Shown: positions 22,146 through 33,414 of the stretch, in pieces
How positions within the stretch are numbered: position 1 is the first letter of the stretch
How the letters are laid out: every line of letters begins with the position of its first letter
NCBI GenBank assembly: GCA_021204865.1
Contig: JAJPYQ010000096.1
Coordinates: forward strand, 1-44,378
Source of the DNA: Prevotellaceae bacterium
Lineage (GTDB): Bacteria > Bacteroidota > Bacteroidia > Bacteroidales > Bacteroidaceae
Direction of reading: 5' to 3'
Length of the DNA stretch: 44,378 nucleotides
The notes under the pieces: model-generated
Database searches by the model: none
Told to the model about the DNA's origin: nothing
The model's input: the letters and a program-made list of their open reading frames with translations, nothing else
Program-made: the position numbers and the translations under genes

Positions 22146-25040
22146 TCAATACCAGCTGATGTCGCTGCTGTAGCTGCTCTGCTTCTTCCACTTCAAGGCG
22201 TCGGTCAGTGTGCTTGCGTTGCAGGAGAAGGTGAAGTTGTAGCTTCGGTAGGGCGAGATGACCATAGAGCAGGACATGGAGAAGCAGTGCAGGTCGCGGC
22301 TCAACGAGGCGGTTGTCATGGAGAGCTTGTGGTAGTTGAAGTCGTAGCCGCTGGAGAAGTTGATGTTCCAGCCTTGGCTGATGCGTATGTTGCCCGAGAA
22401 GTTCATGGTGTGCGTCAGTTTGTAGGGGTAGCGCATACGCTTGACGTGTATCTTGGCCGACGTGTTCTCACGCATTGTCACACCGTAGCTCACGGTGAAG
22501 CTCCACGGGATGGAGAAGAACAGGTAGCCGTCCTCGTCCACTCCCTCCTTGCTCTTGTCGGTGCTGTTCCTCGACTGGGCACGCTCAGGGTCAAGGTTCT
22601 GGTTCTGCGGGTCAGTCTCCATCTCCTCTATGTCATCCTCGTCGTCGCCCCCCGGCTTGCCTTCTCCCTTCTGCTTGCCGAAGAGCTTCTTGAACGTGGC
22701 GTTGTTGATGGTGTAGGAGAGGTTCTGCGACATGCCCTGGAAGCGCCCGAACCTGCCCTTCGACCATTCAGTGTGGTTGCCCACATAGACGTTGCCGTTC
22801 TCGTCCATCTCATAGGCGTAGGTGGCGAAGACTGCGTTCATGCTGAAGGTGTAGCTTTTGGTCAGCTTCAGGCGGACACGCATGGAGAGGTCGCTCCACG
22901 GCTGCGACTTGGCGGCCATGTTGTAGCTCAGGCTGCCTCCGAGCTCGTCGATGATGCTTATCTTCTTGATGGAGTCGTTCTTGTCCTTCACCTTCATCTC
23001 AATGTTGTTGGCTATGTCGAGGGTGACGCTTCCCGTCTTGCCCTGCGACACGGTGCCGTAGAGCATGCCCGTGTAAGGCGAGTAGGAGACTGTCGAGACG
23101 TTGCCCTCCTCGTCGGTCTTCACGTAGGTGTCCCAGAATCCGTAGCGGGCTTTGCCGAAGTCGGGAGCGTAGTTGAAGCTGAGGGTAGGCGTGAAGACGT
23201 GGCGTATCGCCTTTATCTTCTTGCCGCCGAAATGCGGCAAGGGGTAGAACATACCGTAGAGCTTGGTGGTGGCCGAGAGGCTCATGCTGTAGTTGTACAC
23301 GTTGTTGAAGCCGAACACCGTGTCTCGCACCACGGCTTGGTTCTGTGTGTCCCACGACTGGTTCACCTTGTAGGCGTACATTCGGTCGGTGAAGGAGAAC
23401 GAGGGCGTAACGTTGATGTAGTTCAATATCGTGAAAGACGCGCTGATTGGCACCGAGTGCTTCATGCCGTTCTGCCAGTCCTTGATGAGGTTGCTCTTCA
23501 TTAGCTGGTTCTCCTTCGTCGAGATGCTGTTGGAGATGGTTCCCGTGTAGCTCATCGCTATCTTCTCGTACCAACGCTCCTTGCCAGCCATCTTCTTGCG
23601 CTTGAATGGGTAGAAGCGGTTCACCGATATGTTGAGCGAGGGCAGTGTGAGCGAGATGCTGCTGTCTCGCATATTCTGGCTCATGTTGGCCGAGCCCGAG
23701 AGCGTCATGCCTATGCTGTTGAACGTCTTGGAGTAGGCCACGGAGCTTGTGCGTGTGCTTTGTGTGTAGCTCTCCGGGTTGTACATACTCGTCAGGTTGT
23801 TCTTCTCGTAGCTGCTCGTGGCGAAATTGACGCTGGCGGAGAAGCTCTGCGTGGGGTTGGCCTTGGAGTCTTGCCGGTGGCTCCAGGTGAGCTTGAAGCT
23901 CTTGGTCTCCGTGAAGTCGGGCATGTTCTTCTCGCCCGTCTTCGTGTCCTGATAGCTGAAGTAGAAGCTGCCGCTGAACTTGTATCGTATCTTGTAGTTT
24001 GACGTTGCGCTCACGCCCCACGACCCTTTGGTGTATATCTCTCCCAGCAGCTTCAGGTCGATGTAGTCATTGATGGCGAAGTAGTAGCCACCGTCCCTTA
24101 GGTAGAAGCCTCGGCTTGTCTCGTCGCCGTAGGTGGGCATTATCACGCCGCTGCTGTAGCTCTCGGTGAAGGGGAAGAAGCCGTAAGGGATGGCCAGGGG
24201 CAGTGGCACTTCCTCCACGACAAGGTAGGCGGGACCGAACACCACCCTTTCGCCAGGCCTCACCTTGGCGCGAGTGAGCTTGAGGTAGAAGTGCGGGTCG
24301 TCGGCGTCGCAGGTCGTGTACTTCCCGCCCCTTAGGTACATGATGCCGGTGCTGTCGCGCTTGCTGTCGTCGCTTATGAGGAAGCCCTCGCCCTGCTGAG
24401 TGTAGACGTTGGTGATGAATGCCTTCTTGGTCTTGAAGTTGTAGCTTATGCTGTCGGGCTCGTAAGTGTCGCTTCCCTGCTTGAACACAGGCTTGCCGAC
24501 AATCTCGCCCAAGGTGTCCGTCCTCCCCGCTGCGTGCACAAGGCTGCTGTCAAGGTTCATCGTTATCCAGTCCGCGTCGAGGTTCAGGTTCTCGTACTGC
24601 ACCTTGCTGTTGCCGTAAAGGTTGGCTCGGGAGATGACGTAGTCGAACGTGATGGAGTCCTCGGCTGAGTAGTCGACGGGGTAGTCAAGGGCGCTCTTGC
24701 TCTCGTGGGCAGTGTCGCGCTTTGTGGTGTCCATCTTCGAGGAGTCGGGCATAAGCTCGAGCGTCTTCCCCTGGGCAAGCATGCCGAGGATGCTGTCCTC
24801 GTTGTAGGAGTTGAGCACGCTGTCGACGGTCAGCTGTCGGCTTATGAAGACGCTGTCCACAGCCTTGCGCAAGGTCCCGGCACTGTCGCGCTCCAGCGTG
24901 TCCAGCATTAACGTGTCGAGGGAGAGAGTGTCGGCGTCGTCCGTGGCGAATGAACTGGCGTATCGCAGCGGGGCAACACCGTAAACGATAACACAAAGCA
25001 GGCTCGAAAGAAATATTATGCTGAGCTTCTTCGCCTTCAA
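22146..25040 (-). CDS. lptD: LptD-like LPS assembly outer-membrane protein
   Basis: Protein of 964 residues starting at TTG, the first start codon after an in-frame stop. A signal peptide (LSIIFLSSLLCVIVYG) is followed by an Asp/Ser-rich segment, then an OstA/LptA-like jelly-roll (from about residue 125, ANLYGNSKVQYENLNLDADWI) and the LptD beta-barrel, with the characteristic GRKY-like segment YLRGGKYTTCD and IPYGFFPFTESYSSGVIMP. The long barrel of alternating aromatic strands runs to the end, closing in Trp-Tyr. It inserts LPS or lipooligosaccharide into the outer leaflet. The very acidic stretch GGDDEDDIEEMETD near residue 795 is probably an extracellular loop. Confidence 0.88.
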   Translation of the reverse strand: MKAKKLSIIFLSSLLCVIVYGVAPLRYASSFATDDADTLSLDTLMLDTLERDSAGTLRKAVDSVFISRQLTVDSVLNSYNEDSILGMLAQGKTLELMPDSSKMDTTKRDTAHESKSALDYPVDYSAEDSITFDYVISRANLYGNSKVQYENLNLDADWITMNLDSSLVHAAGRTDTLGEIVGKPVFKQGSDTYEPDSISYNFKTKKAFITNVYTQQGEGFLISDDSKRDSTGIMYLRGGKYTTCDADDPHFYLKLTRAKVRPGERVVFGPAYLVVEEVPLPLAIPYGFFPFTESYSSGVIMPTYGDETSRGFYLRDGGYYFAINDYIDLKLLGEIYTKGSWGVSATSNYKIRYKFSGSFYFSYQDTKTGEKNMPDFTETKSFKLTWSHRQDSKANPTQSFSASVNFATSSYEKNNLTSMYNPESYTQSTRTSSVAYSKTFNSIGMTLSGSANMSQNMRDSSISLTLPSLNISVNRFYPFKRKKMAGKERWYEKIAMSYTGTISNSISTKENQLMKSNLIKDWQNGMKHSVPISASFTILNYINVTPSFSFTDRMYAYKVNQSWDTQNQAVVRDTVFGFNNVYNYSMSLSATTKLYGMFYPLPHFGGKKIKAIRHVFTPTLSFNYAPDFGKARYGFWDTYVKTDEEGNVSTVSYSPYTGMLYGTVSQGKTGSVTLDIANNIEMKVKDKNDSIKKISIIDELGGSLSYNMAAKSQPWSDLSMRVRLKLTKSYTFSMNAVFATYAYEMDENGNVYVGNHTEWSKGRFGRFQGMSQNLSYTINNATFKKLFGKQKGEGKPGGDDEDDIEEMETDPQNQNLDPERAQSRNSTDKSKEGVDEDGYLFFSIPWSFTVSYGVTMRENTSAKIHVKRMRYPYKLTHTMNFSGNIRISQGWNINFSSGYDFNYHKLSMTTASLSRDLHCFSMSCSMVISPYRSYNFTFSCNASTLTDALKWKKQSSYSSDISWY

Positions 25041-25069
25041 CGCACTTCAGGTTCTGACAATAATCGTCG

Positions 25070-25077
25070 CAAAGTTA
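25070..25077 (-). promoter_or_regulatory. -7 promoter element (TAACTTTG) for lptD
   Basis: Minus strand TAACTTTG, exact TAnnTTTG, 29 bases before the TTG start at 25040. The gap also contains a GGTTAA...TTAACC inverted repeat (about 25098-25121) touching the stop of the HD gene, which could end that transcript. Confidence 0.5.
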
Positions 25078-25115
25078 TAACAAATAAAGGGAGGCGAAGG
25101 TTAATTTGTTGTTTT

Positions 25116-25655
25116 TTAACCGAAGAGGAGCTGCCACTCCCTGAACCGCTCCACGCAGTCCTCGCCAAAGCGGCTGAGGCTCTTCTCTATCCTTGCCGTC
25201 GTCTTCTCCTGCCTGAGGTCGGTCTTGGAGAAGAACTTGTCGGCGAAGCACACGAGCTGTTCCTCCAGCGTCTCGGGCAGGAAGTCTCGGTGGGGGAGAG
25301 GCAAGCCGCGCTCCTCTATCTGCCTTACCGTGAGCCCCGTGCCTGTGTGCCGCTCCGCCACTCTGGCGTGCCTTGGCAAGCCCTCCTTGCGTAGCAGCTC
25401 CGCACCCAGCAGTCCGTGCGAGAGGTAATGCCCCTGCCCATGGCAGTGTATCGAGGGAGCGTCGGTGAGGAAGATGCCGATGTCGTGGAGCATAGCCGCC
25501 TCGTAGACGAACTGGCGGTCGAGGCTCAGCTCAGGGTGAGCGTCAAGGCAGCGCAGAGCCTTCTCGGCTACCAGCTCACTGTGCACAGTGAGTATCTCCA
25601 GCAGGGGCGGGTTGTCGCTGTAGTACTTCGAGATTAAGGCGTAAGCGTCAGTCAT
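25116..25655 (-). CDS. HD-domain (HDIG) phosphohydrolase-like protein
   Basis: Protein of 179 residues. The frame is open 27 codons further upstream, but ATG 25655 overlaps the stop of the protease gene as ATGA and fits the family start (MTDAYALISKYY). The HD metal site is AAMLHDIGIF with a further conserved His pair in HCHGQGHYLSHG and AERHTGTG. HD proteins of this kind hydrolyse phosphate esters such as nucleotides; the exact substrate is not known. Transcribed with the C10 protease upstream by translational coupling. Confidence 0.85.
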   Translation of the reverse strand: MTDAYALISKYYSDNPPLLEILTVHSELVAEKALRCLDAHPELSLDRQFVYEAAMLHDIGIFLTDAPSIHCHGQGHYLSHGLLGAELLRKEGLPRHARVAERHTGTGLTVRQIEERGLPLPHRDFLPETLEEQLVCFADKFFSKTDLRQEKTTARIEKSLSRFGEDCVERFREWQLLFG

Positions 25656-27403
25656 CTTATCAATATCTTCTTGCCGTGCTTCACGTACAATCCCCTCACT
25701 GGTCGCTCGACGCGCCTCCCTTGGAGGTCGTACCAAGCGTCATCGTCCCGCCCTCCCTCGACGACTGAAGGCTCGTCGATACGGTCGAGAGCTTCCTCAC
25801 GCTTCGCCGTGAAGGTGTAGGTCCGTTGTATTGTCCACGGGCAACGTATATATAAGGTATAGGTCACGCCGTCCTCGAGGTGCTGGAAGGTGCAGCTTTG
25901 ACGCACCGTCTCCCCTCCAGCCACGCTAAGCACGTCCCAATGCCGCTGGTCTATCTCCGCTCCTTTGGGAAAGAGGCAGTAAGTCACAAGGTTGCCAGCG
26001 TAGCCCCCCGAAGCCTCGTTAGTAACGTCGAGGGAGAGCGTGGCCGTAAGGTTGTCGCCGTAAGTCACAAGCTGGTGCGTCACCTCGCCGAACACCAGCT
26101 GCGGGCTAATGCCTTGGGCTATGCTCACCTGCTGCTGGTAGGGCAGCGTCACGTCGTCCGTGCTAAGGCTCATTATCCTCTCTCCCGTCTCCGTGAACTG
26201 GCAGTACACAGGCCACGTCTTGCTCTCGAGCGGTGCGAGGCAGACGCTGCTGAGAGCCACGTAGTCAGCCTGCTGGAAGATGGCGGTGTCGGTGGGCAGG
26301 AAGGTAAGCACCTCGAAGGTGAAGTAGAGGCTGTCCCTCGTGGTGTTGGTCATGTGGAAGTCTGCCTCTACGTAGCCCTGCGTGTCGGGCTCACGGCGGA
26401 AGGTGATGGTGTCCACCCTCACGCCTGCGAGGGCATCTTCGGTCGAGAGCGTGTCGAAGACGTCTATCACGAAGTCATCGGGGTGAAGGAACATAGCCGT
26501 CTGGTTGGAGAAGAAGCCTTCGTTGCGCCCCAGCTCCGTGGGGTCGGAGTACTGCTCAAAGGGGTTAAGGTAGTCAAGGTCGTAGTACCCGTCGTAATGC
26601 CCGCTGTAGCCCCAGTTGATATGATAGTAGCCCTGCTCGTCCACGCCGTCGATGTTGAAGGCGTGCCCGCTGAGAGCCATATTGTAGCCCGTGTAGCATA
26701 TCGGGCGGCCGCACTCAAGCTCGTTGCGCAGCATTCGGTTCCACGCCTCGTTGCTGTAGAGAGCCCTCTGTAGGAAGGCGATTGTCTCGTAGTCGAAGGC
26801 GCTCCACAGTGGCTCGAACGCCTTGAAGAGGCTCGCCCCGCTGCTCTCCGTCCCCCAGCTCATCTCAGCGGCTACGCCGCAGTAGTACGTCAGGTCTGCC
26901 ACCGCCCGTGCCTGCTCGTCGGTGTAGCCTGCGGAGTAGTCGTCGAGGATATTGTCCCAGTCAATGCGAGTGCCGGGCAGCACGTCGTCGATGACGTAAT
27001 GCTCGGTCTCCCAGCCGTGCAGCGTGTCGAGCAGAGCCTCGGGGTGCTTCCAGTAAGAGAGCACCTGCTCAAGGCACGTCGCCACGCAGCCTGTCACGCA
27101 GCGCTCCGCACTCTGTGTGCCGTCGGAGTAGGTGTAGTAGGGGCAGGAGTTGTTGAAGGGGGCGTACTGGCTTCTGACGCTCTTAAGCAGAGGCTCCACA
27201 GCCTTGCCTTGCGTCCGCTCTGCGTAGCGTGGCTGAGCCTTGTAGGCTCTGAGCAGCTCCCTCAAAGCGTCGGGCATACTGTCGCTCTCCGAGGCGGGGT
27301 CGTACTGCAAGTCGTAGGCAAGCACAGCCTCGCCTTGCCTTACCTTATGCTGCGCAAGGCAGGGCATCGAGGCTAAAAGGAGGAGGATAAACACGCTTCT
27401 CAT
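25652..27403 (-). CDS. C10 family (streptopain-like) secreted cysteine peptidase
   Basis: Protein of 583 residues with signal peptide SVFILLLLASMPCLAQ. A propeptide region is followed by the active-site Cys in VTGCVATCLEQVLSYWKHP (near residue 104) and the catalytic His in LSGHAFNIDGVDEQGYYHIN (near 247), then WGYSGHYDGYYDL, all typical of family C10. The C-terminal part has immunoglobulin-like modules and ends in YDLQGRRV...GLYVKHGKKI, a short Bacteroidota C-terminal sorting-like motif. Such peptidases are secreted by Bacteroides and Prevotella and digest host or dietary proteins. The HD gene is coupled downstream. Confidence 0.9.
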   Translation of the reverse strand: MRSVFILLLLASMPCLAQHKVRQGEAVLAYDLQYDPASESDSMPDALRELLRAYKAQPRYAERTQGKAVEPLLKSVRSQYAPFNNSCPYYTYSDGTQSAERCVTGCVATCLEQVLSYWKHPEALLDTLHGWETEHYVIDDVLPGTRIDWDNILDDYSAGYTDEQARAVADLTYYCGVAAEMSWGTESSGASLFKAFEPLWSAFDYETIAFLQRALYSNEAWNRMLRNELECGRPICYTGYNMALSGHAFNIDGVDEQGYYHINWGYSGHYDGYYDLDYLNPFEQYSDPTELGRNEGFFSNQTAMFLHPDDFVIDVFDTLSTEDALAGVRVDTITFRREPDTQGYVEADFHMTNTTRDSLYFTFEVLTFLPTDTAIFQQADYVALSSVCLAPLESKTWPVYCQFTETGERIMSLSTDDVTLPYQQQVSIAQGISPQLVFGEVTHQLVTYGDNLTATLSLDVTNEASGGYAGNLVTYCLFPKGAEIDQRHWDVLSVAGGETVRQSCTFQHLEDGVTYTLYIRCPWTIQRTYTFTAKREEALDRIDEPSVVEGGRDDDAWYDLQGRRVERPVRGLYVKHGKKILIR

Positions 27404-27407
27404 GCCG

Positions 27408-27415
27408 CAAAGGTA
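27408..27415 (-). promoter_or_regulatory. -7 promoter element (TACCTTTG) for the C10 peptidase
   Basis: Minus strand TACCTTTG ends only four bases before the ATG at 27403, so the start of the transcript should coincide with the start codon. No good -33 box was seen. Confidence 0.5.
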
Positions 27416-27436
27416 GGCATTTAGCTTATCTTTTGG

Positions 27437-27444
27437 TACTTTTG
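27437..27444 (+). promoter_or_regulatory. -7 promoter element (TACTTTTG) for the tannase gene
   Basis: TACTTTTG matches TAnnTTTG and lies 26 bases before ATG 27471. It is divergent from, and 21 bases away from, the peptidase box, so the two promoters overlap in their upstream regions. Confidence 0.55.
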
Positions 27445-27470
27445 CCCCTGCTAACCTAAACTAAAGCACT

Positions 27471-28925
27471 ATGAAACGTACCATTCTTAACCTTATCTTG
27501 TTGGCTGCCTCGCTCTCTGCCTGCGCCCAAGGAGACCCCCTCAGGTTCGACCCCTCGAAGGGCGAGCGGCAAACGCTCACCATGCCCGACGGCAAGCTGG
27601 TGGAGTATATGGCGTGGGAGGGCATACCCTACGTCACCAACGTGGAGGACGCTGCCTACCAGTGCCTCAACTTCTACGCTCCCCTGACGGACGCTGACCT
27701 TAGCAACGCCCCCATCCTGCTGCGCAACAACGTGGGCGGCTATATGGCTGCCAAGGCTATGCGCCCTTCCCCCACGGACGCGACGGGGCGTGCCCTTAGC
27801 GAGGGCTACGCTGTCTGCATACCGGGCTCGAGGGGCAGCAACTCCACCGTCACGTCCGAGGCTGACGGCACGACCGTCTACACGGGGCGTGTCCCCGCTG
27901 GGCTGCTCGACCTCAAGGCGGCTGTGCGTTACCTCCGCCACAACGACGACCTTATGCCGGGCAGTGCCGAGAGGATTGTGTCCGACGGCACGAGCGCTGG
28001 AGGGGCGATGTCCGCCTTGCTCGGGGCGACGGGCAACCACCCCGTCTACCGTGACCTGCTCAAGGCTATGGGAGCCGCCGACGAGCGTGACGACATCTTC
28101 GCAGCCGTGTGCTACTGCCCAATCACCGACCTCGACCACGCCGATATGGCTTACGAGTGGCTCTTCTCCTGCACCAACGGGGAGGAGCGCCAGCTCTCCC
28201 CAGAGCAGCAAGCCGTCAGCGAGGAGCTTGCGGCTCAATACCCCGCCTACCTCGAGAGCCTCGAGCTGAAGACCAAGGACGGCACTCTGCTCACGGCTGA
28301 CAACTACCTCGACTACGTTAAGGGCTTCATCCTTCAGTCGGCACAAAGGGCGGTGAGCGAGACCTGCCAGCTGCCCGACAGCATAGGCATCCTTATGTAC
28401 GAGCCACAGCGCGGGGGAGGCGGACCCCGAGGGGGCTTCGGCAGAGGCGGGAGCGAGTTCGTAAGGGACGTGGACATGAGGCAGTACCTCGGCTACGTCG
28501 CACGTGCGGCAAGGCTCAAGACCCCTCCAGCCTTCGACTCGCAGGGCTTGCCCCAAGCCCGTCAGACGCCTGAGAACCAAGCCTTCGGCGACAGCGAGGG
28601 CAACTCCTACAACTTCACCGACTACAGCCTGCGCAAGGCAACGGGCGACCCCTCGGCGAGCCTTAGCCAGGAGCAGAGGCAGCGGGTGTGGATGATGAAC
28701 CCAATGAACTTCATCACCGAGGAGGCCGCCTCGAAAGCGCCGCACTGGTACATAAGGCACGGCGCGCGCGACACGGACACGAGCTTCCCCGTCCCCGTCA
28801 ACCTCGCCACGAAGCTGCTGAACAACGGCTACGACGTTGACTTCGCCCTGCCGTGGAACCGTCCTCACAGCGGCGACTATAACCTCGACGACCTCTTCCG
28901 CTGGATAGCCCGACTGCCTCGTTAA
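27471..28925 (+). CDS. Subtype B tannase / alpha-beta hydrolase (secreted)
   Basis: Protein of 484 residues with a signal peptide (TILNLILLAASLSACAQ; the Cys could also be lipidated). The nucleophile elbow is SDGTSAGGAMSALLG with Ser near residue 175. The C-terminal catalytic Asp and His are in IRHGARDTDTSFP and ALPWNRPHSGDYN, matching subtype B bacterial tannases, which split galloyl esters from tannins; related esterases act on other plant phenolic esters. A Gly/Arg-rich insert (GGGGPRGGFGRGG, near residue 313) is unusual and probably a flexible surface loop. It is convergent with the beta-galactosidase gene. Confidence 0.83.
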   Translation: MKRTILNLILLAASLSACAQGDPLRFDPSKGERQTLTMPDGKLVEYMAWEGIPYVTNVEDAAYQCLNFYAPLTDADLSNAPILLRNNVGGYMAAKAMRPSPTDATGRALSEGYAVCIPGSRGSNSTVTSEADGTTVYTGRVPAGLLDLKAAVRYLRHNDDLMPGSAERIVSDGTSAGGAMSALLGATGNHPVYRDLLKAMGAADERDDIFAAVCYCPITDLDHADMAYEWLFSCTNGEERQLSPEQQAVSEELAAQYPAYLESLELKTKDGTLLTADNYLDYVKGFILQSAQRAVSETCQLPDSIGILMYEPQRGGGGPRGGFGRGGSEFVRDVDMRQYLGYVARAARLKTPPAFDSQGLPQARQTPENQAFGDSEGNSYNFTDYSLRKATGDPSASLSQEQRQRVWMMNPMNFITEEAASKAPHWYIRHGARDTDTSFPVPVNLATKLLNNGYDVDFALPWNRPHSGDYNLDDLFRWIARLPR

Positions 28926-28966
28926 GCCTCACGGTGACTCGTCGTGAAGCCTGTATAACACCCTTC

Positions 28967-29062
28967 AGACATATCCTATATAGGATGTGTAGATATATCC
29001 TAAATAGGATGTGTGGACATATCCTATATAGGATGTGTCCGAAGCCTATACGTGAGGCTTAA
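28967..29062. repeat. 24-bp palindromic array (array D), related to array C
   Basis: Three 24-base units (28967, 28991, 29015) with ATCCTATATAGGAT (the middle one ATCCTAAATAGGAT), then a fourth in-register unit with GCCTATACGTGAGGC, the same core that ends array A. Left leader GAAGCCTGTATAACACCC matches the one before array B; right flank GTGTCCGAAGCCTATA matches array C read in reverse. Confidence 0.9.
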
Positions 29063-29085
29063 CGCTCCCTCACCCTGACAAGCAA

Positions 29086-29115
29086 CGCCCCCGACGCTTA
29101 GGTGTGTCGAGGGCG
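29086..29115 (-). terminator. Hairpin terminator downstream of beta-galactosidase
   Basis: CGCCCCCGAC (29086-29095) pairs with GTCGAGGGCG (29106-29115), with one G-U type pair in the minus-strand RNA. It lies 30 bases beyond the beta-galactosidase stop. Confidence 0.5.
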
Positions 29116-29145
29116 CTGCCTATGGGGTTGTCTCGCAGCCTCTGC

Positions 29146-32316
<3,171 letters not shown>

Positions 32317-32331
32317 TTAAGTACTCTGGGG

Positions 32332-32363
32332 CAAAGATAGCGCAAACGAGATTAACTTGCAAA
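32332..32363 (-). promoter_or_regulatory. Consensus Bacteroidota promoter for beta-galactosidase
   Basis: Minus strand: TTTG (32363-32360), 20-base spacer, TATCTTTG (32339-32332). Both boxes are exact. Predicted leader about 33 bases. Confidence 0.75.
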
Positions 32364-32374
32364 CGATAGTTTGC
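32359..32374. promoter_or_regulatory. Putative operator palindrome GCAAACGATAGTTTGC
   Basis: Perfect 6-bp inverted repeat with a 4-base centre, overlapping the -33 box of the beta-galactosidase promoter and lying 20 bases before the -33 box of the divergent DUF4160 promoter. A half site GCAAACGA recurs at 32342-32349, inside the beta-galactosidase promoter spacer. Binding of a regulator is inferred. Confidence 0.5.
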
Positions 32375-32393
32375 GACAAAAAGCTCCGCTTTC

Positions 32394-32424
32394 TTTGCTT
32401 GTTGCTCTCGTTGCACTATCTTTG
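32394..32424 (+). promoter_or_regulatory. Consensus Bacteroidota promoter for DUF4160-DUF2442 pair
   Basis: TTTG (32394-32397), 19-base spacer, TATCTTTG (32417-32424). The ATG at 32452 follows after 27 bases. This placement rules out the longer in-frame start at 32371. Confidence 0.75.
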
Positions 32425-32451
32425 CCCAAGGGAACACAAAGGCAAGAAGAT

Positions 32452-32709
32452 ATGCCAGAGATAAGCACTTTCTACGGAATAGCGATTTATATGTATATGA
32501 GCGAGCATAACCCGCCTCATTTCCACGTCACGTATCAAGGCTACAAGGCAATCATAACCATCAAGGACGGAATTGTGACGGGAAGCATGCCAAGGAGAGC
32601 CTTGAACCTTGTCTTCGAATGGCTCGACCAGCATAAGGACGAGTTGCTCGAGAACTGGGAGAGGCTTTCCCAGGCGGAAGCCCCTCTAAGGATACAACCT
32701 CTAAACTAA
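32452..32709 (+). CDS. DUF4160 protein
   Basis: Protein of 85 residues. The pattern ISTFYGIAIYMYMSEHNPPHF, with the HNPPHFHV segment near residue 20, is the DUF4160 signature. It is followed by a helical C-terminal half (WLDQHKDELLENWERL). DUF4160 genes are often found directly beside DUF2442 genes, as here with a 3-base gap, and the pair is regarded as toxin-antitoxin-like. No molecular activity is known to me. The upstream extension lies inside the promoter and was rejected. Confidence 0.85.
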   Translation: MPEISTFYGIAIYMYMSEHNPPHFHVTYQGYKAIITIKDGIVTGSMPRRALNLVFEWLDQHKDELLENWERLSQAEAPLRIQPLN

Positions 32710-32712
32710 AGT

Positions 32713-32958
32713 ATGATGAGCCCGATACTCACGATAAGCCATGCGGAGCAGGTGGGGGACTATACCCTGCTGCTTTCCTTCAGCAATGGGGAGACGCGCC
32801 GCTTCGACTTCTCTGGGGAGATGCAGAGAGGGATATGCCACAAGCTTAGAGACCCTGACTATTTCCGCCGCTTCACCCTCGACCCGTTCTCCGTTGACTG
32901 GAACAACGAGATTGGCTTCGCCCCCGAATACCTTTACGAGAAGGGCGAGCCTATTTGA
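32713..32958 (+). CDS. DUF2442 protein
   Basis: Protein of 81 residues (a second ATG at 32716 could also start it). It matches DUF2442: a beta-rich start YTLLLSFSNGETRRFDFSG, then FRRFTLDPFSVDWNNEIGFA and the closing YLYEKG. It forms a two-gene unit with the DUF4160 gene. DUF2442 proteins are proposed partners or antitoxins in such pairs; this role is not shown by the sequence itself. Confidence 0.85.
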   Translation: MMSPILTISHAEQVGDYTLLLSFSNGETRRFDFSGEMQRGICHKLRDPDYFRRFTLDPFSVDWNNEIGFAPEYLYEKGEPI

Positions 32959-32967
32959 GATCTTGTT

Positions 32968-32980
32968 CCCTCGTGGAGGG
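32968..32980. terminator. Bidirectional hairpin between convergent transcripts
   Basis: CCCTC, loop GTG, GAGGG, followed by TCTT on the plus strand and preceded by TTGTT. It sits in the 24-base gap between the DUF2442 and DUF5606 stop codons. Confidence 0.45.
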
Positions 32981-32982
32981 TC

Positions 32983-33414
32983 TTACTCCTGAATGTTGTC
33001 CCCTTGGGTGGGCTTCACCTCCTCTTCGAAGTCGGTTATCTGGTTCTGGACGAGGATGTTGTACCACTGCACGAGCTTGCGGATGTCGGAGGGATGTACA
33101 CGGTCCCTGTCGTAGTTGGGCAGGGCTTTGGTCATGAAGGCAGCGAGCTCCTCCTTGCTTGCCTGCTTAAGGTCGAGCTCGACGGGCTTGCCCTCCTGCT
33201 GCTCGAGTATGGTCTTGAGCACCTGCCTTAAGGGCACTTCCTCGGAGTCGGTGTACATGGCCACGTCCCCGAGGGATATTATCCTTTCCGTCCCGAATGC
33301 GGGCATGCGGCGGTGCGCCTCGTCCAGCGTCTCCACCACGAGTGTGCGCTTCCCTTTCGAGACGAGGCGGAACAGCCCCGGCTTGCCTGATATGGCGAGG
33401 ATCTTCTTCAGCAT
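32983..33414 (-). CDS. DUF5606 protein
   Basis: Protein of 143 residues matching a Bacteroidota-specific family; the N-terminus MLKKILAISGKPGLFRLVSK is the conserved block. It has no signal peptide or membrane segment. It is the last gene of the nusB operon and its start overlaps the end of coaE by 7 bases. Function unknown; the small N-terminal beta domain suggests ligand or nucleic-acid binding, as inference only. Confidence 0.85.
   Translation of the reverse strand: MLKKILAISGKPGLFRLVSKGKRTLVVETLDEAHRRMPAFGTERIISLGDVAMYTDSEEVPLRQVLKTILEQQEGKPVELDLKQASKEELAAFMTKALPNYDRDRVHPSDIRKLVQWYNILVQNQITDFEEEVKPTQGDNIQE

Noticed and set aside
27456-28868. Long minus-strand reading frame opposite the tannase gene
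   Set aside because: It mirrors the codon pattern of a GC-rich gene. The plus frame has a signal peptide, a catalytic triad and a promoter; the minus frame shows no known motif. The same applies to long antisense frames opposite the GH3, GH2, NagA and large secreted protein genes.
32371-32451. Longer N-terminus for the DUF4160 protein
   Set aside because: The extension covers the promoter boxes; the family begins at the ATG at 32452.
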